Assembly (NCBI GenBank): GCA_025916135.1
Contig: CP104793.1
Location: 1,488,001-1,552,000, forward strand
Source: Rhodobacteraceae bacterium D3-12
GTDB lineage: Bacteria > Pseudomonadota > Alphaproteobacteria > Rhodobacterales > Rhodobacteraceae
DNA length: 64,000 nt
Direction: 5' to 3'
Positions within the stretch are counted from its first letter, which is position 1. Each line of letters starts with the position of its first letter. The notes under the pieces were generated by a model that did not search any database, had not been told where the DNA came from, and was given only the letters and a program-made list of their open reading frames with translations. Shown here piece after piece: positions 1-8,358 of the stretch. Both the position numbers and the translations under genes were made by a program.

Positions 1-578
1 TGCATGCGGTGGGCATGTATGGCCCGCGTGGCGCAGGTGTGGCCGAGCGTGATCGGCTGATGCACCGTCTCGATATTATCAATGGCACGCTGGCCAAGGC
101 GTTTGGCGTCATGGGGGGCTATATCGCCGCGTCTGCCAAGATGTGCGATGCGGTGCGGTCCTATGCGCCGGGCTTCATCTTTTCGACCTCGCTTGCGCCG
201 GCAATTGCTGCGGGGGCGCAGGCGAGTGTGCGCCACATGAAGAGCGATACGGCGCTGCGAGAGCGCCATCAGGAGCAGGCGAAAATCCTGAAAACCCGGC
301 TCAAGGGGCTCGGTTTGCCGATCATTGATCATGGCTCGCATATTGTGCCGGTGATCGTGGGCGATCCGGTGCATACCAAAAAGCTGTCGGATATGCTGCT
401 TGAGCAGTTTGGAATTTACGTTCAGCCGATCAACTTCCCCACGGTGCCGCGCGGCACCGAGCGTCTGCGCTTTACCCCATCGCCGGTGCATGGCCCGGAT
501 GAGATTGATGCATTGGTCAATGCAATGGATAATCTTTGGGCGCAGTGTGCGCTGAATCGTGCCGAAATGGCCGGTTAG
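1..578 (+). CDS. hemA: 5-aminolevulinate synthase, C-terminal part
   Basis: This is the 3' part of a gene that begins before the window; about 192 residues are visible. The enzyme condenses glycine and succinyl-CoA to 5-aminolevulinate, the first step of heme (and, in phototrophs, bacteriochlorophyll) synthesis in alphaproteobacteria. The visible part holds the pyridoxal-phosphate lysine in [14 protein letters not shown], the FIFSTSLAP segment and the C-terminal [10 protein letters not shown] stretch of the alpha-oxoamine synthase family. The frame enters at base 3 and stops at 576-578. A RodZ-like gene follows on the same strand. Related alpha-oxoamine synthases (BioF, Kbl) are less likely because the [12 protein letters not shown] and [14 protein letters not shown] stretches are typical of ALAS. 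Confidence 0.93.
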   Translation, partial: HAVGMYGPRGAGVAERDRLMHRLDIINGTLAKAFGVMGGYIAASAKMCDAVRSYAPGFIFSTSLAPAIAAGAQASVRHMKSDTALRERHQEQAKILKTRLKGLGLPIIDHGSHIVPVIVGDPVHTKKLSDMLLEQFGIYVQPINFPTVPRGTERLRFTPSPVHGPDEIDALVNAMDNLWAQCALNRAEMAG

Positions 579-691
579 AAAATTGCTGCATGTGCAAATA
601 ACCTTGTATTATGCTATGGATATGGCATGAGAAAACGCGAGTCGCGCCGGGGATGGGGAAGCGATTCGATAACGTAACCTGGGGCAGATAT

Positions 692-1930
692 ATGATCGGG
701 CGCAGAAACAAGCGCGAGACCGAGAAAGAAGAGGTCGATCCGAAATGGTTCGACGACTTCGATTTGCGGCTCGGGGACCTGATGCGAGGCGAACGCGCCA
801 CGCTGGGGAAGTCCCTGCTTGATGTGCAGCGTGAACTTCGGATCAAGGCGGCCTATATCGCGGCGATTGAAAACGCTGATCCTTCTGCATTTGACACGCC
901 CGGTTTCATTGCCGGCTATGTGCGCTCCTATGCGCGCTATCTTAACATGGACCCGGATCGGGCCTTTGCCGCCTTCTGTAAGGAAAGCGGATTTTCGACG
1001 GCGCATGGCATGTCGGCTGCGGCTTCGACCATTCGCAAGCCGATCGAAAAAGAGATGAAGGGGAGCGCCCTTGGGCGCACGGATACCGATCCGTTTGGGC
1101 GCTCAAAAATCGGCTATTCGCCGGTGAGCGACAGTTTCCTGTCGCGGGTCGAGCCGCGTGCGGTCGGCTCGCTTTTGGTATTGGTTGCGCTTGTCGGCGC
1201 GTTGGGTTTTGGCGGTTGGACCGTTTTGAACGAAGTGCAGCGCGTGCAGGTCGCCCCGGTGGACCACACGCCCAATGTTTTGGCCGAGCTGGACCCGCTT
1301 GAAGCTGCAGCGCCCAAGCGTGATGTGGTTGCTGGCTTGGGCGATGGTGGCGCGATTGCCAGCGGCGTTTTTGCACCGCCATCGGATTCACTGGACAAGC
1401 TTTACCGCCCGCAAGCTCTTGATGTGCCGGTAATGGTGGCGCGGGATGCGCCGATTTCGACGCTGGATCCCGCGTCTATCGGGACATTCGCGCAAGTCGA
1501 AGGCACCAGCAATCCGGTGGCCGCAGCGCCAGCGGGTGTCACGAGCCCGATTGCGACGCCGCAAGTGGTGACGCAACAGCCGGAAGGTGTGGTTTTGTTT
1601 GCGGTGCGCCCGGCGTGGGTTCGTATCCGCGCGGTGGACGGCACGGTGATTTTCGAAGGCACGCTGGACGCGGGCGGTGAATACACCCTTCCGGTCGATG
1701 TTGAAGCGCCGACGTTGCAGGCGGGCATGTCAGGGTCGCTTTATGTCGAGATCGACGGCGAATTGTTTGGCCCGGTGGGGCAGGGGACGGCGACGGTGCG
1801 CAACCTCTCGATGGCGCGGGCCGATCTTTTGGCCGACCAACAGCCGGCCGATTTCACCCAAGATCCCGAGCTGAGCAAGGTCATCGCATTGGCCGAGGCA
1901 CAATCATTGCAGCCAGAGCCGCAAGACTGA
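692..1930 (+). CDS. RodZ-like helix-turn-helix membrane protein (DUF4115)
   Basis: A 412-residue protein with RodZ architecture. An N-terminal HTH_25-type domain lies at about residues 26-83 (LGKSLLDVQRELRIKAAYIAAIEN). One membrane segment follows at about 157-178 (VGSLLVLVALVGALGFGG). After a long Pro/Ala-rich linker comes a C-terminal beta-rich DUF4115-like domain at about 300-375. RodZ links the cytoplasmic MreB cytoskeleton to the periplasmic wall-elongation machinery. An upstream ATG at 611 is in frame, but the ATG at 692, behind a GGGGCAG stretch, gives the usual family start. The order RodZ then ispG also occurs in gammaproteobacteria, which supports the assignment. The exact role in this clade is inferred. 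Confidence 0.8.
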   Translation: MIGRRNKRETEKEEVDPKWFDDFDLRLGDLMRGERATLGKSLLDVQRELRIKAAYIAAIENADPSAFDTPGFIAGYVRSYARYLNMDPDRAFAAFCKESGFSTAHGMSAAASTIRKPIEKEMKGSALGRTDTDPFGRSKIGYSPVSDSFLSRVEPRAVGSLLVLVALVGALGFGGWTVLNEVQRVQVAPVDHTPNVLAELDPLEAAAPKRDVVAGLGDGGAIASGVFAPPSDSLDKLYRPQALDVPVMVARDAPISTLDPASIGTFAQVEGTSNPVAAAPAGVTSPIATPQVVTQQPEGVVLFAVRPAWVRIRAVDGTVIFEGTLDAGGEYTLPVDVEAPTLQAGMSGSLYVEIDGELFGPVGQGTATVRNLSMARADLLADQQPADFTQDPELSKVIALAEAQSLQPEPQD

Positions 1931-2016
1931 TCCATGCTGCATTGAAGGTTGATGCCTAGAAGGTTATCTACCCCCTGACCTAACGCAGTTTTTCGCAGCA
2001 CAGTGGAAGCTCTCCC

Positions 2017-3150
2017 ATGTCGATCAACCATGTCCGTCCGTGGCGCAATATTGAACGCCGCAAGAGTCGCCAGATTTTCGTAGGCAACGTGCCGGTGGGC
2101 GGGGATGCGCCGATTGCGGTGCAAACCATGACCAACACGCCAACCACAGATGTCGCGGCGACGGTGGCACAGGTGCAGGCCGCAGCCGAGGCAGGGGCGG
2201 ATTTGGTTCGGGTGTCAGTGCCGGATGAGCCTTCGGCGAAGGCGCTGAAAGAGATTGTCGCAGAAAGCCCGGTGCCGATCATCGCCGACATCCATTTCCA
2301 TTACCGCCGCGGGATTGAAGCGGCCGAGGCTGGGGCAGCCTGTCTTCGGATCAATCCGGGCAATATTGGCAGCGAAGAGCGTGTGCGCGAGGTGATCGCG
2401 GCCGCACGGGATCACGGGTGTTCCATGCGGATCGGGGTGAACGCGGGCAGTTTGGAAAAGCACCTGCTTGAAAAATACGGTGAGCCGTGCCCCGATGCGA
2501 TGGTCGAAAGCGGCTTGGAACATATCCGCATTTTGCAGGATCACGATTTCCACGATTTCAAGATCAGTGTCAAAGCGTCGGATGTGTTCATGTCGGCGAC
2601 GGCCTATCAGATGCTGGCCGAGGCGACGGACGCGCCTATTCACCTTGGCATCACCGAGGCCGGTGGTTTCGTGTCGGGCACGATCAAGAGTGCGATCGGG
2701 TTGGGCAACCTGCTTTGGATGGGGATTGGCGATACGTTGCGCGTGTCGCTGTCTGCCGATCCGGTTGAAGAGGTGAAGGTTGGCTTTGAAATTCTCAAAT
2801 CCTTGGGGCTGCGCCACCGGGGGGTGAACATTATTTCCTGTCCGTCCTGTGCGCGGCAGGGATTTGACGTGATCAAAACCGTTGAGGCGCTGGAGCACCG
2901 GTTGGCGCATATCCACACGCCGATGAGCCTGTCGATCATCGGCTGTGTGGTGAACGGGCCGGGTGAGGCGCTTATGACCGATGTTGGGTTCACTGGTGGT
3001 GGGGCCGGGTCGGGTATGGTCTATCTTGCCGGGAAACAGGATCACAAGATGGACAACGAGAAGATGGTCGATCACATTGTCGGTCTGGTCGAAAAACGCG
3101 CAGCAGAGATTGACGCAGCCGAAGCCGAAGCGGCGGAAGCCGCCGAATAG
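2017..3150 (+). CDS. ispG: 4-hydroxy-3-methylbut-2-enyl diphosphate synthase
   Basis: IspG (GcpE), 377 residues. It converts MEcPP to HMBPP in the MEP isoprenoid pathway using a [4Fe-4S] cluster. Seen: the N-terminal TIM-barrel start [40 protein letters not shown], and the C-terminal cluster-binding region with [10 protein letters not shown] (two cysteines) and [10 protein letters not shown] (third cysteine). The length is normal for the proteobacterial enzyme. A C-terminal tail rich in Glu and Ala is probably disordered. It lies 86 bases behind the RodZ-like gene and converges with the thioredoxin-like gene. Confidence 0.97.
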   Translation: MSINHVRPWRNIERRKSRQIFVGNVPVGGDAPIAVQTMTNTPTTDVAATVAQVQAAAEAGADLVRVSVPDEPSAKALKEIVAESPVPIIADIHFHYRRGIEAAEAGAACLRINPGNIGSEERVREVIAAARDHGCSMRIGVNAGSLEKHLLEKYGEPCPDAMVESGLEHIRILQDHDFHDFKISVKASDVFMSATAYQMLAEATDAPIHLGITEAGGFVSGTIKSAIGLGNLLWMGIGDTLRVSLSADPVEEVKVGFEILKSLGLRHRGVNIISCPSCARQGFDVIKTVEALEHRLAHIHTPMSLSIIGCVVNGPGEALMTDVGFTGGGAGSGMVYLAGKQDHKMDNEKMVDHIVGLVEKRAAEIDAAEAEAAEAAE

Positions 3151-3165
3151 CGACAGCGCGCGCGC

Positions 3166-3699
3166 TTATTGCCCAGTCGCGTTTTGCAGATACCGGTCAA
3201 GCACCGGGCGGGGCATATGGCCGCGCAACATCATGCGCGGCATCACGTAAAACGGAAGCGTGTCCGCACCGAGCGCCTTGGCGAGGTTGGGATGGCTGCG
3301 CGTATCAACCAAGAAAAGCCGCAGGTCATAGGTTTTGGCGAGGTCGCGTAAATCGGCTTCGGCGCGCGCGCAGGCGGGGCAATTCGGGCCGATCAGCAGG
3401 GCGATGCGCAGTGCCGCGTCTGGTTTACCCACTCCCGGAAGGGTCGGTGCAAAAAGCGCGTCTTGGTGTGTGTTGATGAGCGCGTGATCATCAGAGATCT
3501 CGGCGTCATACCCCGGTGCCAGATCGGCGGTGGCTTTGGGAGCGGGGCCTTGCAAAACCTCAGGCGACGCCAGTAGCACTGCGCGAATTTCGGCCTGCAA
3601 GATGCGGCGTTCTTCGGCATCAAGAGCGTCAAAACGCGTATCGCAAAAGGCCGTGATGGGCAGCACCATCAAAAACGCTGCTGCCCAGTGGCGTATCAT
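3166..3699 (-). CDS. Small periplasmic thioredoxin-like protein (CPAC)
   Basis: A 177-residue protein with a signal peptide (MIRHWAAAFLMVLPITAFC) and a thioredoxin-like half carrying a CPAC active site in IGPNCPACARAEADLRDLA. The N-terminal segment ERRILQAEIRAVLLASPEVLQ closely mirrors AERDALHAEIRAYLLQNPEVIME in the neighbouring DsbA-family gene. The two therefore look like tandem paralogues, with the central helical insertion shortened here. The start overlaps the upstream stop by ATGA (3696-3699), so translation is probably coupled. It may act as a periplasmic thiol-disulfide oxidoreductase or an accessory reductase; the direction of electron flow cannot be read from the sequence. Confidence 0.72.
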   Translation of the reverse strand: MIRHWAAAFLMVLPITAFCDTRFDALDAEERRILQAEIRAVLLASPEVLQGPAPKATADLAPGYDAEISDDHALINTHQDALFAPTLPGVGKPDAALRIALLIGPNCPACARAEADLRDLAKTYDLRLFLVDTRSHPNLAKALGADTLPFYVMPRMMLRGHMPRPVLDRYLQNATGQ

Positions 3700-4448
3700 C
3701 CTTTGGCGCGGAGCTCGGCTGCGAGGGCGCGCATCCCCTGCAGTGGCAGGTAGCCACGCAGCATTTCATCATTCATGACAAATGTCGGCGTGCCGTTGAT
3801 CTGTAGTTTCTGGCCAAGCGCGTGATTGGCGGCGATCACGGCGCTGACCTCATCGGAGGACATGCGTGCAATCACGGCTTTTGCATCAAGCCCAAGCGTT
3901 TCAGCCAGACGCGATAGCGCGGGTTCGCTTGGCTGCCCCTTGAGGCGGATCAGAGCTTCGCCAGCGGCGTGATAGGCGTCATCCCCGGCGAGTTGGCGCA
4001 CGGCAATGGCAAAGCGTGCCGATTGGGTCGAAGCCTCGCCCAGAATGGGGAAGTCTTTTACAATCATGCGGATGTTGCCATCGGATTTGAGCAAAGCGGC
4101 GACTTCGTCATGGGCTTTGCGGCAATAGCCACAGCGGTAGTCGACGAATTCAACCAGCGTGATGTCGCCTTCGGGATTGCCACCGACCCATGAGTTGGGG
4201 TCGTTAAAGAGCGCATCGGCATTCGCAGCGACAAGCGCCTTGTCCAATTGGCCTTTTTGTTCGGCCTCGCGTTTTTCCAGAACGGCGACCGCTTCCATGA
4301 TGACTTCTGGGTTTTGCAGAAGATAGGCGCGGATCTCGGCATGAAGCGCGTCGCGTTCGGCCGCGTTCATGGATTTGAGATCAAAGCTTGCTGCCGGGCT
4401 GGTCAAAGCTAGCGAAAGCGCAAGAGCGGCGGTGAGGTGACGTATCAT
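3696..4448 (-). CDS. DsbA-family thiol:disulfide interchange protein
   Basis: About 250 residues. It has a signal peptide (MIRHLTAALALSLALTSPAASF), an N-terminal helical ScsC/Com1-like extension (residues 25-70), then a DsbA thioredoxin fold with a CGYC active site (VEFVDYRCGYCRKAHDEVAALL). The cis-Pro region is INGTPTFVMNDEMLRGYLP. Such proteins oxidise or isomerise cysteines in the periplasm. An ATG at 4511 is in frame, but the start at 4448 gives a clean signal peptide and has GGAG about 11 bases ahead. It follows the M48 protease gene by 16 bases and overlaps the CPAC paralogue by 4, so the three form one operon. Confidence 0.9.
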   Translation of the reverse strand: MIRHLTAALALSLALTSPAASFDLKSMNAAERDALHAEIRAYLLQNPEVIMEAVAVLEKREAEQKGQLDKALVAANADALFNDPNSWVGGNPEGDITLVEFVDYRCGYCRKAHDEVAALLKSDGNIRMIVKDFPILGEASTQSARFAIAVRQLAGDDAYHAAGEALIRLKGQPSEPALSRLAETLGLDAKAVIARMSSDEVSAVIAANHALGQKLQINGTPTFVMNDEMLRGYLPLQGMRALAAELRAKG

Positions 4449-4464
4449 AAGGGGAGGCTCCAAT

Positions 4465-5784
4465 TCAGTTGGCGGCGGCAGCTTCGGCAGCAGAAAGCAC
4501 ATCCTGCGCACGTTGCCAACCAGATGATCCGCGCGGCAAAAGTCCTACCGCGCGTTTGGCGAGAATGCCGGCGTCTTTCATCCGGCCTTTGAGGGCATGA
4601 CGCTCGGCTGTGAGAAGCGCGGCCATACCGGGCTTGTTAATCTTCGCATATGATTGCGCGAGGTCGCGCAGGACGCGGGCGTCCTGACCATCGCGGGCGT
4701 GGGCTTTTTCAAGGATGGGCAGCGCGGATTTAGCCTGGCCGGTGACAAGCAGAGCGCGGCCGTAGCTTCCGAGGATAAGGGCGTTTCGCGGGGCGAGGTT
4801 AACCGCGTTACGATAGGCTTTGAGCGCGGCGTTCGTCTTGCGGCTTTCCAAAAGGATTTGGCCGTAAAGTTCGTGATAGAACGGGTCTTTTGGCTTGCGA
4901 GCCAGCAACGCCTGCATGGTTTTGATGGCTTTGGCGGTATTGCTGTCCCGGTGATAGCTGACCGCGATGCGCATCAGGCGGATGTCTTCGGCAGCTGACT
5001 CCTTGGCCCGTTGGCGGGTCCATTTCGGGGCGCGCAAAAAGCCGGTGAGCTTGCCCTTGGCGCGATCAAACCAGTAATCGGCGGTGGCGCTGTTCCTGAC
5101 TTTGCCGCTGTGGCTGTTGGCGAGGGCTTTGACATGGCGCAGGCGGTCGCGCGACATCGGGTGTGAGCGGGCATAGGGGTCTTGGCGGTTGGCCGAAACA
5201 AGCTCTTGGCCGTTGAAGATTTCCATGACGCGCACGGCCCCTTGGGGATCAACCCCGGCACGGACCATATAGCGCACGGCGGATTGATCGGCCGAGGCCT
5301 CTTCGGCACGGGTGTGAGAGAAAAACACGCGGCTCGCAGAGCTGCCCACCCCGATGCCAATAGCGGCGGCGGCTTGTGAATTGCCCCCGGCGGCGGCTGC
5401 TGCGGCCAAGGCAAGGCCGAGCCCCGCGATATTCTTGGCCGAACGCGCATTAAGCGTGCGCCGCGCGATGTGCCCGTGGGCGATATGGGCGGCCTCATGG
5501 GCAATGACGGCTTGCAGTTCGGCGGCGGTTTTGAGCCGGGAGATCATGCCCGAGTGAATGAAAATGTGGTTGGCATCAATCACAAAGGCGTTGAGGTTGC
5601 GATCCTTTACCACGAGGATTTTCACCCGCAGCGGCGACAGGCCAGCCGCCGTCAAAATCGGCTTGGCCAATTGTGCCAGCGCATGTTCGACATCGGGGTC
5701 GCGCAGCAGGGTTATAGCGCGGGCAGGCAGGCTTAGCGCGCCCAGAAAGGCGAGAATGGCGCACATGCTGACGAGACGCTGCAT
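4465..5784 (-). CDS. BepA-like periplasmic M48 metalloprotease with TPR repeats
   Basis: A 439-residue exported protein: signal peptide MQRLVSMCAILAFLGALSLPARA, an M48 peptidase domain with the zinc motif HEAAHIAHGH (near residue 95), a second acidic segment RAEEASADQSAVRYM, and a C-terminal half of TPR-like helices (about 260-430). This is the layout of BepA/YfgC. BepA in E. coli assists outer-membrane protein assembly, including disulfide maturation of LptD, and degrades stalled substrates. Its operon position directly upstream of two DsbA-like thioredoxins suits a joint role in envelope disulfide quality control; that link is an inference. Related YcaL/LoiP-type proteases lack the TPR half. 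Confidence 0.88.
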   Translation of the reverse strand: MQRLVSMCAILAFLGALSLPARAITLLRDPDVEHALAQLAKPILTAAGLSPLRVKILVVKDRNLNAFVIDANHIFIHSGMISRLKTAAELQAVIAHEAAHIAHGHIARRTLNARSAKNIAGLGLALAAAAAAGGNSQAAAAIGIGVGSSASRVFFSHTRAEEASADQSAVRYMVRAGVDPQGAVRVMEIFNGQELVSANRQDPYARSHPMSRDRLRHVKALANSHSGKVRNSATADYWFDRAKGKLTGFLRAPKWTRQRAKESAAEDIRLMRIAVSYHRDSNTAKAIKTMQALLARKPKDPFYHELYGQILLESRKTNAALKAYRNAVNLAPRNALILGSYGRALLVTGQAKSALPILEKAHARDGQDARVLRDLAQSYAKINKPGMAALLTAERHALKGRMKDAGILAKRAVGLLPRGSSGWQRAQDVLSAAEAAAAN

Positions 5785-5841
5785 TGACGGCGGGCTCCGA
5801 TCCTTGTGTAAAGCCGATGCAGCATTGATAGGAAGAAAACC

Positions 5842-6987
5842 ATGCGAAACTCAAGGCGCGGTGCGGTCGATCCCTTTATTGTGATGGATGTGATGGAGGC
5901 TGCGCGGCGGGCCGAAGAGGCGGGGCGCCACATTATTCATATGGAAGTGGGGCAGCCGGGAACACCAGCGCCGAAAGCCGCGCGCAGTGCCTTGGCCAAA
6001 GCGATGGAAGAAGACCCGCTGGGATATTCCGTGGCGCTTGGCCTGCCGGCGTTGCGGGCACGAATCGCTCGGCACTATGGTGAGCGGTACGGTGTTGCGC
6101 TTGGCCCTGAGCGGGTGATTGTCACGCCGGGGTCGTCTGGCGCGTTTATTTTGGCGTTTACGGCGTTGTTTGATGCGGGGAACCGGGTTGGCATTGGTCA
6201 GCCGGGGTATCCATCCTACCGCCAAATCCTCAAGGCGCTGGATGTGGAGCCGGTGAGCATCGCAACACGGCCCGAGAACCGATTGCAACCGGTTGCAAGC
6301 GAACTGGAGGGTTTGGACTTGCAAGGGTTGATGGTGGCATCACCGGCGAACCCGTCGGGCACAATGCTTGACCGCGCGGCGATGGAGGCCTTGATTTCAG
6401 CGTGCGCAGCGCAGGGTGCTGCGTTTATCAGCGACGAAATTTATCACGGTATCGAATATGAGGCGAAAGCGGTGACCGCGTTGGAAATCACCGATGAGTG
6501 CTATGTGATCAATTCGTTTTCCAAGTATTTTTCGATGACCGGCTGGCGTGTGGGCTGGATGGTTGTGCCGCCGGATCATGTGCGCATCATTGAACGGCTG
6601 GCGCAGAACATGTTTATTTGCGCGCCTCATGCGGCGCAGGTCGTGGCATTGGCGGCGATGGATTGTGACGATGAGTTGGACGGGAACCTTGAGGTTTATG
6701 CCAAGAACCGCGCTATGATGATGGCGGGGTTGCCGAAAGCCAAGTTTGACCGGATCGCGCCGCCGGATGGCGCGTTTTACGTTTACGCCGATGTCTCGCA
6801 CATGACGGATGACAGCAGGGCGTTTGCGGCGGAATTGCTTGAACATGCCGGGGTTGCGGTGACGCCGGGATTGGATTTTGATCCTGAACGGGGCGGCGGC
6901 ACCTTGCGGTTTTCCTATGCCAGATCGAGCGAAGACATCGAGGAAGGTTTGACCCGCTTGCAACGCTACATGGCGCAACGCGGATGA
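5842..6987 (+). CDS. Class I/II PLP-dependent aminotransferase
   Basis: A 381-residue fold-type I aminotransferase. Seen: substrate/PLP motifs VTPGSSGAFILAF, ASPANPSGTML, ISDEIYHGIEY, and the PLP lysine in NSFSKYFSMTGWRVGW; a C-terminal arginine sits in LRFSYARSSEDIEEGL. The family uses aspartate, aromatic amino acids or related substrates, and the real substrate cannot be assigned from sequence. AGGAAG about six bases before the ATG supports the start. It is divergent from the M48 protease gene (57 bases apart). The amidase gene follows 54 bases later and may be co-transcribed. Confidence 0.9.
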   Translation: MRNSRRGAVDPFIVMDVMEAARRAEEAGRHIIHMEVGQPGTPAPKAARSALAKAMEEDPLGYSVALGLPALRARIARHYGERYGVALGPERVIVTPGSSGAFILAFTALFDAGNRVGIGQPGYPSYRQILKALDVEPVSIATRPENRLQPVASELEGLDLQGLMVASPANPSGTMLDRAAMEALISACAAQGAAFISDEIYHGIEYEAKAVTALEITDECYVINSFSKYFSMTGWRVGWMVVPPDHVRIIERLAQNMFICAPHAAQVVALAAMDCDDELDGNLEVYAKNRAMMMAGLPKAKFDRIAPPDGAFYVYADVSHMTDDSRAFAAELLEHAGVAVTPGLDFDPERGGGTLRFSYARSSEDIEEGLTRLQRYMAQRG

Positions 6988-7041
6988 TTTTCATCCCCGC
7001 CGTTTTGCTTTAGTGTCGGGGCAACAAACCCGGAGCGGGAC

Positions 7042-8252
7042 ATGAGCAGGCTGGCCAGAGTATTGATTGTTTTCGTGCTGTCGTTTTGCGGTGCGGGCCT
7101 TGCGGCGCAAGGGTTTTCCGGCCTTGCGCGGGTGGATGGGGCTGCCAGCGGTGTCGCGGACTTGCGCGGCGGGGCGCAGCTTGAAATCGGGCTTACTCAG
7201 GGCATTCCTTATCGGCTTTACACCCTACCAAAACCTGATCGGCTGGTGATTGATTTCCGCGAGGTGGATTGGACAGGGTTTGAAGCCGACAGTTTTGATC
7301 AGGCCGAAAAGATCAAGGCCGTGCGCGTTGGCGCGGTGCGACCGGGGTGGTCGCGTATGGTTGTTGACCTCGTCCAGCCGATGTTGGTGAACCTTGTTGA
7401 GATGCAGGTGGACCCGGATACCGGCGGGGCGCATCTGTCGATCAATCTGCGCGACGCAACGCGAGAGGCGTTCAACGCAGCACCTTTGCCGACCGACCTT
7501 ATGGCATGGGGGCAAAGCGGGAAGGCGGCGCCAAAGCAGGGGCGGTCAGATCGACTGACTGTGTTGATTGATCCGGGGCATGGCGGGATTGACCCAGGGG
7601 CAGAGCGTCACGGTCACACGGAAAAGCACCTGATGCTGATGTTCGCCTTTGATCTGCGTGATGCGTTGTTGCGGGTGGATGGTGTTGACGTGGTGCTGAC
7701 CCGCGTGGATGACCGTTTTGTTTCGCTTGAGCAGCGGGTTGCGATTGCCCATCAGGTTGGGGCCGATGTGCTTGTCTCGCTTCATGCGGATGCTTTGTCC
7801 GAAGGCCGGGCGCGGGGTGCGGTTGTGTATACCCTGTCAAAAGAAGCGAGCGATCAGGCCAGCGCCTTGATGGCAGAGCGCCACGAGCGGGGTGATCTGT
7901 TGGCCGGTGTCGATCTGACCGGCGCGGATGACGTGGTGGCGGATGTTTTGCTTGATCTGGCGCGGGCCGAGACACAACCGCGCACCGATGCTTTGGCGCG
8001 GGAATTTGTGACTTCGCTCAAGAAGGCCGGGGTGCCGCTCAATCGTAGGCCAAACCGATCGGCCGCATTTTCGGTGCTGAAAGCGGCGGACATTCCGTCT
8101 ATCCTGTTGGAAATAGGGTTTTTGTCGAGTGACCGGGCCTGGCTAATCTGGCCGATCCGTTGTGGCGCAGAAAAGCGGCGGCGGCGTTGCGGGATGGGTT
8201 GCAGGCGTGGATCATCGCGGATGAAGCGGCGCGTGCCCTTGTTCGCCAATGA
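7042..8252 (+). CDS. amiC: N-acetylmuramoyl-L-alanine amidase, frameshifted near the 3' end
   Basis: A periplasmic zinc amidase that cleaves the lactyl-amide bond of peptidoglycan during daughter-cell separation. Seen: signal peptide (residues 1-22), AMIN-type beta domain (about 35-135), and Amidase_3 domain with zinc ligands in LIDPGHGGIDPGA and SLHADAL and the catalytic Glu in LLEIGFLSS. Just after that the frame breaks: at 8131-8140 one base is missing, and the literal frame runs on as Arg-rich nonsense to 8307. With one base restored it reads LANLADPLWRRKAAAALRDG and stops at 8250-8252, as the family should. All catalytic residues precede the break. The PBP1A gene follows, a typical alphaproteobacterial order. 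Confidence 0.9.
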
Positions 8253-8358
8253 GCGACGGCATGAAGAAGGCAGAAAACAGCCGATTTATCATGCGGATGT
8301 GTTTTGACGCGGCGAGGTCCGTTCCCTATATAGGCCGAACCAGCAGCAGGGGAAAAAA

